A stretch of DNA of 64,000 bases. It comes from Vitrella brassicaformis. Taxonomy: Eukaryota; Sar; Vitrellaceae. The DNA lies in the NCBI GenBank assembly GCA_001179505.1, contig CDMY01000373.1:1-64000 (forward strand), written 5' to 3'. This document shows, piece by piece, positions 50,799 through 61,424 of this stretch. Every line of letters begins with the position of its first letter. Positions within the stretch are counted from its first letter, which is position 1. Made by a program: the position numbers and the translations under genes. The notes beneath the pieces were generated by a model, which searched no databases, was not told where the DNA came from, and saw only the letters and a program-made list of their open reading frames with translations.

Positions 50799-52016
50799 AT
50801 GAGGAGGGCCTTTCCATCTCGGCAGCATCAGCATCAGCATCGCAACCAGAGTCAGCGTGGCTCGGCCTCATTCATCCTGAGGACTCTCTTCCTGTTCGGC
50901 TTCCTCCTTCCGCCGCTCCGTGTGACGGCCTTCACCGCACCTCATCGGCCAAGGCCTCCACTGATAGATGCGTATGCGTCTTCATCACAGAGCCCCTGTG
51001 CGTCACACGTCAGCCCGTGCCTCGTTGTGAGGATGATGGCCCTGCCGCAGCTGCAGCTGCCATGGTCGATACCTGAGCTGCTCGAGAGGGCCTCGACTGT
51101 GCCCGTGCCCTGCTATTTTCTCTATCTCATGGCTGCGGGAATCGGGTGAGAAGGGGGCTGGGTGGCCCAGGGTGGGAGGGCAGACGAGGACGGAGCAATG
51201 GGTTGATGTCGTGTGTGTGTTGGCCATCCTCAATTGATTGCAGGATCCCTGTGTCTGAGGATGCGCTGTGCATCTTTGTGGGGACGCTGCTGCCACAGCC
51301 AAGCTCGTGGAGCAAACGGGTCGCGACCGTCGCCACACTCTACGCAGGCACACACACACACAACCACACAACAAGAGAAAACGGGCGGACAGCCCACCCA
51401 CGTCACGTCCGTCTGTTGACGTCAGGTGTGACTGTGAGCGACATGCTGACCTACTCCATCGGCGTGGCGCTCGAGAGGGGCCTTCTGGAGCCCATCAAGC
51501 ACCGCATATTCCCTCACCATGGCGACGGCTGGCCGCCCAAGAACAGCCTCTGGGAGAGGGCTTTGCGGCGGGTGCAGTCGTCTGGCGGCGCCGTGGGCTT
51601 CGTGCAGCGGTGGATGGTCGGCGTCAGGTGCGCTTAGACGGGCGCATCAACCAGATGCATGGACGAGGCGAGAAGCAATGTGTGTGGTGTTGTGGCAGGT
51701 ATCCGATAGCCCTTGTGTGTGGCTTCACTGGTGTGCCCTTCCGGTCGTTCGCCAGTGGTGTGCTTGGCGGGGCTGTGGGGACGCTGACCGTTCAGCTGGC
51801 GATAGGGTATGCGCTCCGGAACAACCCCAAGGCCACTGGCGTGATTGCCGCGGGCATTGCCACTTATTACATGGTCAGTGACTGATATCAGTCCATCAAG
51901 GGAATTACCGCGCACAGTGCGAACACACATCTGTCTGTCGTGTGTCGCTATCTGTGCAGCTGGGGGCGCCTCTTGCTGCGTTGGCGTCATCTGTGGTGTT
52001 GTATTTTGACTTCTGA
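50799..52016 (+). CDS. DedA/VTT-like membrane protein, probably plastid
   Basis: The start at 50799 is followed by a hydrophobic signal (ILRTLFLFGFLLPPLRVTA), then FTAPHRPRPP, fitting a complex-plastid presequence with Phe right after the cleavage site. After an intron comes IPVSEDALCIFVGTLL, like the PxPEE re-entrant motif of DedA proteins, then VSDMLTYSIGVALERGL, then FVQRWMVGVRYPIALVCGF and GVPFRSFASGVLGGAVGTL, like the second re-entrant loop with its arginine. It ends in hydrophobic helices (IAAGIATYYM, LGAPLAALASSVVLYFDF), stop at 52014-52016. DedA/VTT proteins are lipid scramblases or transporters. The match is by pattern only; an unrelated small multi-span protein is possible. Confidence 0.6.
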
Positions 52017-52410
52017 GAGAGAGGCTGGCGCCAAGCAGCAGCCGGGGCGACGAGAGAGCAGGGGAGGGGACAGAGAAGGACAAGGGGCAGTGAGTGAGGG
52101 GTGTCTGTGTAAGCTATATAGTGCTGCCGTGTATATGCGTGTGCGGTGTGTAGTGTGTAGTCTGTGTGTAGTGTGTGTAGAATCCTCTTCTTGAGATTTT
52201 GGAGCATAGGTTTTGTGGTTTTCGATCGAGATCGATCGATCTTCACATTTTGACGTCCGTTGTCCTTTGTGCATACACATGAATCAAAACACTCAATGAA
52301 GGGGCTGGCCTCCACAGAAATCCATCACCGCAAAACTGAGGGCATGTAATCGATAAAAGGCAAGAAAGCAGAGGAAAGGACACAAACGGCAGGTCCATCT
52401 TACACACGAG
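52017..52410. other. Convergent gap, no gene seen
   Basis: Between the stops of the DedA-like gene (+) and BTB-FKBP copy B (-). Contains a GATCGA-rich palindromic patch near 52222-52242 and a GTGTAGT-rich stretch near 52140-52185. Confidence 0.5.
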
Positions 52411-53268
52411 TCACTCAGATGATAGCCAGCAGCCGCAGATGATAGCCAGCAGCCGCAGCTCGATGAACCTGTCCTCCCCAGCGGAATACACCTTGCCCGG
52501 CACCAGCAGACGCCGCACCTCCCCCACACACATCGACAGGATCGCCTCCCGACGCCACTCGTTCATATCCCCCATGTCGCCCACGCGGCCCTCCTGGCCC
52601 AGCCCCTCGCAAATCTTGTCCTCGCCGTCGAACCCATCGGCCCACCCCACTATGTCGTACCTCACCGTCTGCTCGCGAGACGGCGGTTCGCCGCTGCCCC
52701 GTGCGACCACCTGGTGGCGCGTGCCGGACGGGAACCGGATGAAGGCAGCGCTGCATATGAAAAGGAACAAACATAGCAGGCACAGCACGACGGAGCGTTT
52801 GCAGTTAAGGCGGGAGCCCTTCTCTCTCCTCCCTCTCACTTGGTCTCGACGAGAAGAGCGGTGGGTCTGCCGTCGGTCTTGACGCCATACATGTCGGCGT
52901 TGATGCTAAAGGCCCTCTGCGCCGCCACAGTGTCGGTCATCGTCAGCGGCACACCCGCCTCATCGGGCGAGGCGCCGAGCCGTTTGCGGCGATAGTGGTC
53001 GACCAGCCGACTCATGTGGTCGGGCGGGACGTCCTCCACTGGCCTGGACCACCTGATACCACAGACACACACGCGCGCAGCATATGTGCCTGGGTGCTCT
53101 GTCTCTTTCCAAGGCTTGCTCACATATCAATGCGGTTCCGAAGTTTGTCGCTCATTTCGTCGACGGTCGATTGTGTGGTGGCTATTGTCTCTCCGCACAT
53201 CTCCACGGAGCGAATCACTTCATCGCCACTCACAGGTCGCAGAAACGGCGTGACTGCCTGATTACACA

Positions 53269-53308
<40 letters not shown>

Positions 53309-54177
53309 CAAAGAGAGAGATGTAGAGATCTGCCTGTTGCCTTCCGTTTGAGCACCCTTGTCATGTCACCTCTGCTTCGGTCATGAGCTGCTCGTATCGG
53401 ATCTTCTCTGCGCCAAGCTCTCCCTCGAGCTTGCTCTTCTTGTCGTGGTAGGCCTTGAGCACGTCATTGAGGGCCGTGACGAGTCCGCTGGCCGTGCTGG
53501 GGATGCCCTCCGCCGGCACCGATGGCGGCTGCCTGACCGCCGGCAGCTGCTCACCCTTGCCGGCAGGTGTCTGGCTGAGGTTGATGGACGAGAGGAGCTT
53601 CTTGATCCAGAAGTCATGCAGACCTGCTCGCACACACACACACACACACATGCAAGATCCCGATACGAGCACTTTGGCCCTGGACTTTGGCTGTCCATCG
53701 TGCCTTTGTGTTGACGCTTCTCCGCCTCGGTGAGCAGATGAGAGATCCAGAACCCATCCCGCCCGCCATCGCGTGTCGCCTGCTGGACAGCCCTCCCCTC
53801 CAAGATGGCCTTGTGGATGATCCTGAAGGCATCCGCGTCCACATCAAGGAACATCCGCTGACTGTCGTCTTCGATGAATAAGCCATCCCATCTCCCAGAG
53901 AACAGCGCCCCCAGCAGAGTCCCCTCCACGCCCTCTCCCTCCGTCAGGTGCTTTCGCACAAACCGCCGCTCGGTGCCGCCCAGACTCAGCTGCAGCACGT
54001 CGTCAGGCGAGGCCGCTGATGGGTCAGCGATGCCGTGAGTGTGCATGCAGCCTTCGACGCTCTCCTGCATTGCGATGATCTCCTGCTCCAGCGGCTTGAG
54101 GCTCTCGCACAGGCGCACCACTGGCACGTGCAAGTGCGACAGAATCGAATGCTCGGTCAGGCTGTCGCTGTCCATGT
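52411..54177 (-). CDS. BTB-FKBP fusion protein, copy B
   Basis: Same order of parts as the gene at 11397-13528. A helical start (MDSDSLTEHSILSHLHVPVV) leads to the BTB motif DDVLQLSLGGTERRFVRKH and DVDADAFRIIHKAILEG. Next come GLHDFWIKKLLSSINLS, AVTPFLRPVSGDEVIRSVE and WSRPVEDVPPDHMSRLVDH. The FKBP-like end has RHQVVARGSGEPP, VRYDIVGWADGFDG, CVGEVRRLLVPG and IELRLLAII. The start at 54177 is the first methionine in this exon; an upstream short exon near 54270-54290, ending at a good donor, is likely, so the true start may lie near 54359. A 20-base tandem duplication at 52416-52458 moves the stop so that the protein ends CGCWLSSE rather than just after AII. The FKBP active site looks incomplete. 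Confidence 0.78.
52416..52458. repeat. 20-bp tandem duplication at a CDS 3' end
   Basis: The unit GATAGCCAGCAGCCGCAGAT at 52421-52440 repeats at 52441-52460 except for its last two bases; with the flanking bases the perfect repeat has period 20 across 52416-52458. Confidence 0.95.
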
Positions 54178-54572
54178 GCCGACAGCGACGCCCCAGCTGC
54201 AGAAAGACAGATTCTGAAAGAGCAACACATGCATGCGTCAAGCGGCTGCACTTGCGTGCGGCTTACCTGCTGATGATCTCCCGGTCTGTTCTCGCCTACA
54301 CAACAGACGATTGCAGGCCGTGCGTCATCTGCCGACAATACAGCAACAAAGCCATTCATAAAGATTCACTCAGGTCAGTGTTGAGGGCTTCATTGTCACG
54401 TGTTCTACCTTCTGAAGGCATGAAAGGTCCTGATTTCCTGGGACTTTTTCCTGCGCCACTTGCGAGCTCAAGCCCGCAACGAAGTGGGAGAGATCTGGCG
54501 CAAGGAGCTCCTCCAGGGTCCCCTCTGTACCCCACTACTGCCTCTATCTTTCTTTTGACCATCTCGGCCACC
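54178..54572. promoter_or_regulatory. Divergent region, BTB-FKBP B / AlgH-like genes
   Basis: About 395 bases between chosen starts on opposite strands. A short upstream exon of BTB-FKBP B probably lies at about 54251-54290 (minus strand, ends at a GTAAGC donor). Confidence 0.4.
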
Positions 54573-56040
54573 ATGCTGACGGCCGTCCTCATCCCCTCTC
54601 TGCTGGCCCTCTTTGTCGCGCTCTTTACCCTCCCCGGCAGCCGAGCATTCATCCACAACGCCGCCCGCCACCCCCTCCCCACACACGACAGCAGGCGGCC
54701 CTTCCGCAGAGACCTACTGAGGCATCCCACATCTCACTCGCGTGTCGCTCTCAACGGCATTCGGTGGCCCGGCTCCACCAAGCCGCCCGCCGACTCGTCT
54801 GGCGGCGAATCCGACGCCAATAAGCCCAATCCCAGGTGGTTTGGAGGCGGTCAGCACCAGGGCGGCAGCAACGGCGCAGGCAGCCAGGCCAACGCGCAGA
54901 GCAAGCAGCTGTTCGTGCCGGCCATCAACCCGTCCACTTCTGACTGGCGAGAGTTTCGGGCGCGGCTGGTGGCTGGGTCGCAGGGGCGGTTCGAGCAGAA
55001 CAGCAAGAACATGCAGCTGATGAAGGGATCGGGGTGGATCCATTCTCTGGAGAATGTGGAGAAGGGGTGCTTGCTGATGGCCTCGCCGCGAGCCCGCTTT
55101 AATGGCGACTGCTTCGACCACTCGGTCGTGCTGGTGCTTTCCCATGACCCCGACCTGGGCAGCGTCGGCGTCATACTCAACTACGTGAGCCTTTCTTCCC
55201 CCCCCTCAGGCACACACACATGCCGATGCATGCACGCGTGCATCCATGTGTTGTGTGTGATGCTTGGTTGTCTTGTTCAGCCTCTGTTCCAGCTTGGTCA
55301 CCAGACAGACGCGCCTCGCGAGTTCCAGGACTGCTGGCTGTGCTATGGCGGGCCTGTGGGGACCAATGACGTCATCCTGCTGCACAGCTGCAAAGACATT
55401 CCTGAGGCCAAGGTGCGTATGTGCGTGGCGGGCGGGCAACACATCCATCCGTGTGCCGCGGACGTGTGTGTGCCCGTGCGTGCAGGAGGTTGTCAAGGGC
55501 ATCTATCAAGGCGGCGATCCTCATGCGTGTGCCGAGAGGATCAGGAACCAAAAGGCGTCTCCCAACGACTTTAGATTCTTCCTGCAGTTCGCCGCATGGT
55601 CAGCCACACGCACGCAACCCACACACGAATCAGGCGCGTTCCAATTCATGTGCCCATGTGTATTCCACTGCAGGGCGCCCGGTCAGCTGGAGCAGGAAGT
55701 CAATCTGGGATGGTGGGTGGTGGCCGCCCCCTCCACCGACCTCATTTGGAGCCTTCCCCCCGGCCCAAAACAGCCCTCCTCCTCCGACAAGTCTCCAGCC
55801 ATATGGAAGCTCTGTCTGCAGCAGCTGGGCGGCGACAACGCCAACCTCGCGGCCAAGTCGGTCTTGGACGCCCCGCCAGGCGCGCTGGAGGCCGCAGAGG
55901 CAAGGGCTGCTTCTGCGACCCCCGCTGGTGCGCTGAGCGTGGGTGAGGGGCTGGAGGGTCCTGGTGGGGCGAGGGGAATATCGTTCTCATGGGATGGGCT
56001 GTTTGATAGTTCGGAGGGAGATAAGGAGGAAGAGTCATAG
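54573..56040 (+). CDS. AlgH/UPF0301 family protein, probably plastid
   Basis: The start at 54573 (context CCACCATGC) gives MLTAVLIPSLLALFVALFTL and PGSRAF, a signal peptide with Phe after the likely cleavage site, then a basic Ser/Pro-rich transit-like stretch. The family domain follows: WIHSLENVEKGCLLMASPRA, FDHSVVLVLSHDPDLGSVGV (then ILN), CWLCYGGPVGTNDVILLHS, EVVKGIYQGGD and NDFRFFLQFAAWAPGQLEQE (then VNLGWW). These match the UPF0301/AlgH (DUF179) consensus, including the GGPV segment and the G-x-L-x-x-E-x-x-x-G-x-W stretch. Biochemical role is unknown. Bacterial AlgH was linked to regulation, and plant plastids carry homologues. The C-terminus is low-complexity (Ala/Gly), stop at 56038-56040. 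Confidence 0.9.
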
Positions 56041-56879
56041 TGTGTGGTGGGTGGTGGGTGGGAGGGGCGTTTAAATCCCTGTGTGGCCGGCTGATTGTCA
56101 CAAACAACAGATTGTTTTGTTTTGTTTGTTGGCGGCTGACCGGCTCACTGGGTTGGTGATTGAGTGCTTGGTGGGGTGTTTTCTGTGCGGTGGTGCTGAG
56201 AGGGAGGGGGGCGAGGGCTTGCTGGTGCACGTGTACAATACATGCAATGCCATGCGTAACTAGACAGGCAGGCAGGCAGGTGTCCTTTTTCGTGAACGGC
56301 CTGGCCTGCTCAATGAAGGAGACAAAAAGAAATGCTGGATGACGCCCTTGTGCCACGGCTGTTTATGGTCCTTTGAAAGGACACACAGGCTCGGCTGCGT
56401 GCGGTGGATGCTTTGCGTGTGCGTGCCTTGTAACATACTTGTACATGTCTGCTGTGTCAGTGCGTGTGTCCATCCCTCCCCGCCCACCACTCACTCACTG
56501 ACTGACGCCCCTCCCTGCTGTCTGTGTGCCTCTCGCCCTTTGGTTTCGCTTTTTGGCTGTTCCATGCACACGTGGGCGTTTTGTGTTGTCGCTGGCTAAG
56601 GACAGATAGAGCAGCATCCGTCTTCGACTTTGCATGGGGGTTTTGCGGATGTGACCGTTCTTCATCCTCCTTGGAACGCTGCAGCGATGCGGGCAGCCAC
56701 CTGCGTAGGCGAGCTGCGTTGCCTGGAGGCTGGCGAACGGTCACATCCGGGAGGCACTGAGATCCTCCGCTGTGGCATTTTTCCAGTCGGCCACACGACG
56801 CCCACAGACACAACGTACACACGGTCTTTCTAATTTGACTGTGTATTGTTCCCACCCCTATCGTTCAATTTACATACGA
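56041..56879. other. Intergenic with a 15-bp inverted repeat
   Basis: Downstream of the AlgH-like gene. Open frames are unconserved. Holds an inverted repeat at 56646-56660 and 56735-56749. Confidence 0.5.
56646..56749. repeat. 15-bp perfect inverted repeat, ~100-nt hairpin
   Basis: CGGATGTGACCGTTC at 56646-56660 is the exact reverse complement of 56735-56749. The 74-base loop has further partial self-complementarity (CCTCC...GGAGG and AACGC...GCGTT). Could be a small inverted-repeat element or a structured RNA. Confidence 0.75.
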
Positions 56880-57353
56880 GAAGAACTGTTCTCAATGACA
56901 TTGTCGAGAATCGAGAACGACGGAGACGGCGAGACGGAGAAAAAAGAAAAAGAACTAGCAATCCCTTTCCACGCTGCCCTTTTCCCCGCGTTCCCGCTTT
57001 CGCTCCTGCGGTTCCCACCGCCGCGACTCACGTGCGCAGCCGATAGCGCAGCCATCACCCACGCCGACAGGAAAGAAGCCCGTCTGTTTCCGCCGTTTCT
57101 TGTATCTGAGTCGGCCTCGGCGCCACCGCGCCGTTCCCATGGCGCCGTTCCCCTTGTTCGAGCTTCCGCCTGCAATTACGCTGAGAACCACATCGGCCTT
57201 CAGGGCTGTGTCAATGATGTTCTCTTCTGGAGGGAAGCGCTGACCGAGAAGTTCGGATTTGACGCTGCCAACGTCAAGCTCCTCGTTGAAGAGGAGGGTC
57301 ACCAAAAAGGCGACGTGAAGCCGTTCCGACCCGCGAAGCCTCCCCTAAAGTAA
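56880..57353 (+). pseudogene. Metacaspase-like N-terminal fragment 1
   Basis: At about 57168-57350 the plus strand encodes CNYAENHIGLQGCVNDVLFW and EKFGFDAANVKLLVEEEG, matching the start of a caspase/metacaspase (peptidase C14) fold, where GCNYxGT and L.GCVNDA are the family signatures. The catalytic His and Cys regions are not present downstream. The preceding part (from 56880) is basic and shares a 40-base exact segment with the kinase-like fragment at 57626. A CTAAAGTAAGTG donor-like site ends the block near 57350. I infer a gene fragment captured into the array. Confidence 0.6.
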
Positions 57354-57370
57354 GTGATGGACAAATATGT

Positions 57371-57620
57371 CCATGGCCTGTGCAGAGAACCTCTGCCATT
57401 TCTGTCATTTGTACGGACCAGTCGGAGCAGCAGCGGCAGGAGGAGCAGCAGCAGGCCACGAGAGCCATCCCGCCAGCCGTAAGTGGTGGATCAGATCCGA
57501 TTCGGAATTGTACAACTGAAATGACAACTTGTATCACACATCAGGACGAGGGAGGCCAAGAGAAGGAGGAGAGGCTCACCTCCCTCTCTTTCCCGCAGCT
57601 CAAGAAGCTGCAGAAGCAGC
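57371..57620 (+). pseudogene. MSP-array head module, copy I (head only)
   Basis: First copy of a module that recurs at about 58480, 59380 and 62075. It contains GAACCTCTGCCATTTCTGTC (also in copy II), a Gln-coding GCAGCAG stretch, a shared donor region GTAAGTGGTGGATCAGATCC at 57479, and an exon encoding EGGQEKEERLTSLSFPQLKK and LQKQHLEN. No MSP domain follows; instead the sequence switches to a kinase-like fragment at about 57626. Confidence 0.6.
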
Positions 57621-57625
57621 ACCTG

Positions 57626-57965
57626 GAGAATCGAGAACGACGGAGACGGCGAGACGGAGAAAAAAGGAAAAAATTAAAAATCCCTTTGGGCAAGGGCTAC
57701 ACCCTCACCGCCGACCACTGGGCACTCGGCGTGTGTCTCTATCACTTCATGTAAGTATGCATGCGGCCGTACAGTACGGTCGATTTCTGGGTGCTGACAC
57801 GGACGGCTTTGCGTGTCTGTAGGTGCGGTCGGCTGCCCTTCGGCAACGACGCTGACGGGCAAGCTGGACATTCCTCCAAACATGGCCGACACAGATGCGG
57901 GCAACGACGCTGACGGGCAAGCTAAACATTCCTCCAAACATGGCCGACACAGATGCGGGCAACCT
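57626..57965 (+). pseudogene. Protein kinase fragment with 58-bp duplication
   Basis: Encodes GKGYTLTADHWALGVCLYHF (spliced near 57751) and CGRLPFGND, which corresponds to the subdomain IX region of a Ser/Thr kinase (DxWALGVxLYxxxxGxxPF). Catalytic subdomains before and after are absent. After GND a 58-base unit repeats twice (about 57841-57956), which would disrupt the frame of the kinase domain. Read as a captured fragment. Confidence 0.6.
57841..57956. repeat. 58-bp tandem duplication
   Basis: Two near-identical 58-base units, each starting GGCAACGACGCTGACGGGCA; they differ at two bases in the middle of the unit (CTGG versus CTAA). Confidence 0.9.
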
Positions 57966-58261
57966 CCATCACCCAGAAAAAAGGAACGGCGCCACCGCGC
58001 CGTTCCCCTTGTTCGAGCTTCCGCCTGCGCAATGGAACGCCTGAACAATTACCCCTGCTCAGGCTCGCCTCCCCTTTCAGTTACTACTTCCCAAAAGTAA
58101 AAGAAAGCTACTTCCTGTGTCGGAGAGAGAGCCTCTTCCTAAGAAAGAGCGACCCCACGACGCGCACGTGCTCCCACCCGTCCGCCTACCCACCCACCAA
58201 CCCCCCCCACCCCTTTACGACTCGGAGAAACTTCGTGTCTGTTTCTCCCCGACTGACTGAC

Positions 58262-58440
58262 GATGCCTGGCAAGAAGGCCGTGGTTTGTGGATGCAATTA
58301 CCCTGGCACCCACATCAGCCTTAAGGGCTGTCTCAATGATGCTCTCTTCTGGAGGACAACATTCACGTGAAGCTCCTCGTTGATGAGGGTGACCACAAAG
58401 CGACGTGAAGCCGTTCCGACTCCGCGAAGCCTCCGCTAAA
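58262..58440 (+). pseudogene. Metacaspase-like N-terminal fragment 2
   Basis: Begins with ATG at 58262: MPGKKAVVCGCNYPGTHISL, then KGCLNDALFWR, a better match to a metacaspase start than fragment 1. A stop codon follows shortly (near 58368), and the next conserved block (VKLLVDEGDH) is in another frame. About 30 bases that encode EKFGFDAAN in fragment 1 are missing. Clear pseudogene. Confidence 0.7.
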
Positions 58441-58469
58441 GTAGGTGATGGAGAAATATATGGATGGAC

Positions 58470-59200
58470 CAGCATGGCCTGTGCGGAGAACCTCTGCCAT
58501 TTCTGTCATTTGTACGGACCAGTCGGAGCAGCAACAGGAGCAGCAGCAGGCCACGAGGGCCATCCCTACAGCGGTAAGTGGTGGATCAGATCCGATTCGG
58601 AATGGGACAGGAAGGCACTGAAATGACAACTTGCATCACACTTCAGGACCAGGGAGGCCAACAGACGGAGGAGAGGAGGAGAGGCTCATCCCCCTCTCTT
58701 TCCAGCAGCTGCAGGAGCTGCAGAAGCAGCACCTGGGCCGGACGGAGATCGGCCAACTCGACGACGCCCAGTCAGCAGACTCAGACTGTCTCGATGAACA
58801 CCTTAATGTTGTTTGGCTGTGGTTTGGTTGTGTTCAGGGTGCTGCTGAAGCTGCGGGGCCGCCCAGAGGGGATCCGGTCGGCGAAAGCCGTACTGAATCT
58901 GCTGCTGTTGGTAGGACTACAAGACGGCAAGAAAGCATGCTCACGCTCTGGATGTCTCCTCTTTGTGTGTGGGTTGTTCGTTTGACTTCTGCCCAGGACA
59001 GCGCCCTCGTCACCATTAACCCCCCAGTCAGTCGGCCTGGCAAGGGCACCAACACATCTCAAGAAGAGCCCATGGATATAACATGACTTATTTATGCTTT
59101 GTTTGTGTGTCGTCCTCTGCAGAGGACGATAGAGTTCCTGACGACCGGAGTAGAGCGAAGATTGCTGCCTACATTTTATATTTGAGAGTTTCTTTGGCAA
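58470..59200 (+). pseudogene. MSP module copy II, internal deletion
   Basis: Head exon encodes ELQKQHLGRTEIGQLDDAQS and ADSD; then a linker exon and DSALVTINPP, the usual lead-in to an MSP domain. The MSP exon begins at about 59122 (RTIEFLTT) but after roughly 30 bases joins directly to a segment (ATTGCTGCCTACATTTTATA) that in copy III lies beyond the coiled-coil exon. Most of the MSP domain is therefore deleted. Confidence 0.7.
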
Positions 59201-59374
59201 AGCAGATCCGTGTGTGGCTGAGGTGGGGGCCGAGGTGATTCAGAAGCAGGAGGCAGCCGCCGACCCACCAGACGCCAGCCACCCACGTGCTCCCGCCTGC
59301 CCACTCACCCAGCTACCCACCCCCTTAGCCACCCAGCCACCCAGCCAGCCACCCACCAGCCAGCAAGCCGATGG

Positions 59375-60708
59375 GGACGAAGCAGCCGCAGGAGCAGCAG
59401 CAGCGGCATGAGCAGCAGCAGCAGGCCATAAGGGCCACCCCCCTCGCGTAAGTGGTGGATCAGATCCGATTCGGGATGGGACGGGAAGGGACCCAAATGA
59501 TAACTTGTGTCACACTTCAGGACCAGGGAGGCCAACAGACGGAGGAGACGCTTGTCCCTCTCTCTCTCGAGCAGCTCGAGAAGCTGCAGAAGCAGCACCT
59601 GCGCCGTGCCACGGAGATTGGCCAACTCGACGACGCCCAGTCAGCAGACTCAGACTGTGTCGATGAAGACCTTAATGTTGTTTGACTGTGGTTTGGTCGT
59701 CTTCAGGGTGCTGCTCAAGCTGCGGGGCCGCCCAGAGGGGGTCCAGAGGGCGACAGACGTACTGGATCTGCTGCTGCTCGTAGGGCTACAAGACGCCAAG
59801 AAAGCATGCTCACGCTCTGGATGTCTCCTCTTTGTGTGTGGGTTGTTCGTTTGACTTCTGCTCAGGACCTTGCCCTCGTCACGTTGGACCCGCCGGTCAG
59901 TTTGTCCGCATATTGTGTGTGAAGGCATCCATATGATACATCCTGCTGTATTTGTGTGTTGCAGAGGACACTGGACTTTGTGGCAAGCGAGGGGGGTGCA
60001 CCGGGGACGGCTGCCCTGAACATCACCAATGTCTCCGCCGGCTATCTGGCCTACAAGCTGAAGGCCACCGCTCCCAAGACGTATGCCAACACAGATGCAC
60101 AGGCAACTATTCATAAGAAGTTTGCATGCATGGAGGTGTGTGTGTGATGTAGGTACACCGTGCAGCCGAGGTCGGGAATCATCGCCGCTGGGGGCCACGC
60201 CAAGGTGCAGATCACCTTGAATCCCGACGCCGCCAGTGAGCCAACACATACCACTCACATACCACAACCACCACACACATATCCGTCCCTTTGTGTGTCT
60301 GTCCGTTGTGTTGTGTGTGTCTGGATGCATTGCTGATGTAGGTGGACCCAACGACAGATTGCTGGTGCAGGTCACCCCCCCCAGCAGCAGCCAGACCCCC
60401 GCCTACGACGACTGGCCCACCATCCCCCGGGAGGTGATCCAAGACCACCATCTCCATGTCGCCGTCCTGAGACCGCCGCCATGCAGCCGCCGCCACCACC
60501 CGCCGAGGACACGTATGCATATAGGTTGGGTGTTGAGAGTCTGGTGGTTGCCTGTATGCTCACATAGGTGTCCTCTCGTTGTCTGTATTCCATATACAGC
60601 TTCTGGAGCTGGCTGGGGAAGTTGTGCTGCTGCGGACCGAGAATGAAGCCGGTATGCAAGATGCATGATGATTGTATGGATGCTGTCTTGGATGCACGTC
60701 TATCTCTA

Positions 60709-60744
<36 letters not shown>

Positions 60745-60960
60745 CATTTACATATGTATATTTGTATGTCCAGCGCACGCCAGCCCACACCAGCCCACTT
60801 ACGAGACAGCAGAGCGGCGCAGACATGGAGATGATGAAGAGTGCCCTGAAGGACAACTTGGGGTGCGAAGATTGCTGCTTACATTTTATATCGGAGAGTC
60901 TCTTTGTCGAGCTATACAAGCGTCGCCGAGAGCTGTCTGCTGCTCTGCTCGTTGCTAAGT
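59375..60960 (+). CDS. MSP-domain (VAP-like) protein, copy III
   Basis: VAP proteins tether the ER to other membranes through an MSP domain. Exons: head (QLEKLQKQHLRRATEIGQLD), linker (VLLKLRGRPEGVQRATDVLD or an alternative frame), DLALVTLDPP, then the MSP domain RTLDFVASEGG, LNITNVSAGYLAYKLKATAP, YTVQPRSGIIAAGGHAKVQI, GGPNDRLLVQVTPP. A coiled-coil exon follows (LLELAGEVVLLRTENEAG), then MEMMKSALKDNLGCEDCC. No clear C-terminal membrane anchor was found. The tail after the MSP domain is in a different frame from copy IV, so it may be decaying. Start codon not identified; coordinates mark the recognisable span. Confidence 0.55.
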
Positions 60961-61420
60961 ATGTGCTGAACACATACGAGACTCATAGAGTCAGCGCCTT
61001 CTGGTCCATGCCGCACGCGGTGAGAGTCAAGCACACTGGTCGGAGGCAAAAGACTGAAGCGATAAAAGCACTTTCTTGTCTCATGACATTCCCTGTCAGG
61101 GGATGCGGCTGCCTCGGTGAGTGGGGCGGTGTCACTCTATCGGCGCTACGTTCTTTCATATGTATGAAGTGTCTCTGAGGATCACGGGGCTTCGTGGATC
61201 ATGCAAAGGGACATGGACGACAGCCTCGACTTTCTCGATGGTGAGGTGCGGGATACACGGGAAAAAGGGGAAGAGAAATCCTGTGTCTCTTAGGCCTAGT
61301 GGTGGGTCTCAACGCGTACCTGTGGCGAGGACCAGAGGCGGAAAATCTAACATCTTAAAGAAGGGCGCACTATGATACATCTCTGTGACTTTGTTTGTGT
61401 TGTCCTGTGTGTCGTCCTCC
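60961..61420. other. Spacer between MSP copies
   Basis: No MSP-module homology was seen. A short plus-strand frame (ASWIMQRDMDDSLDFLDG near 61190-61240, with a GT donor) might be an exon but has no recognisable family. Confidence 0.3.
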
Positions 61421-61424
61421 AGAA

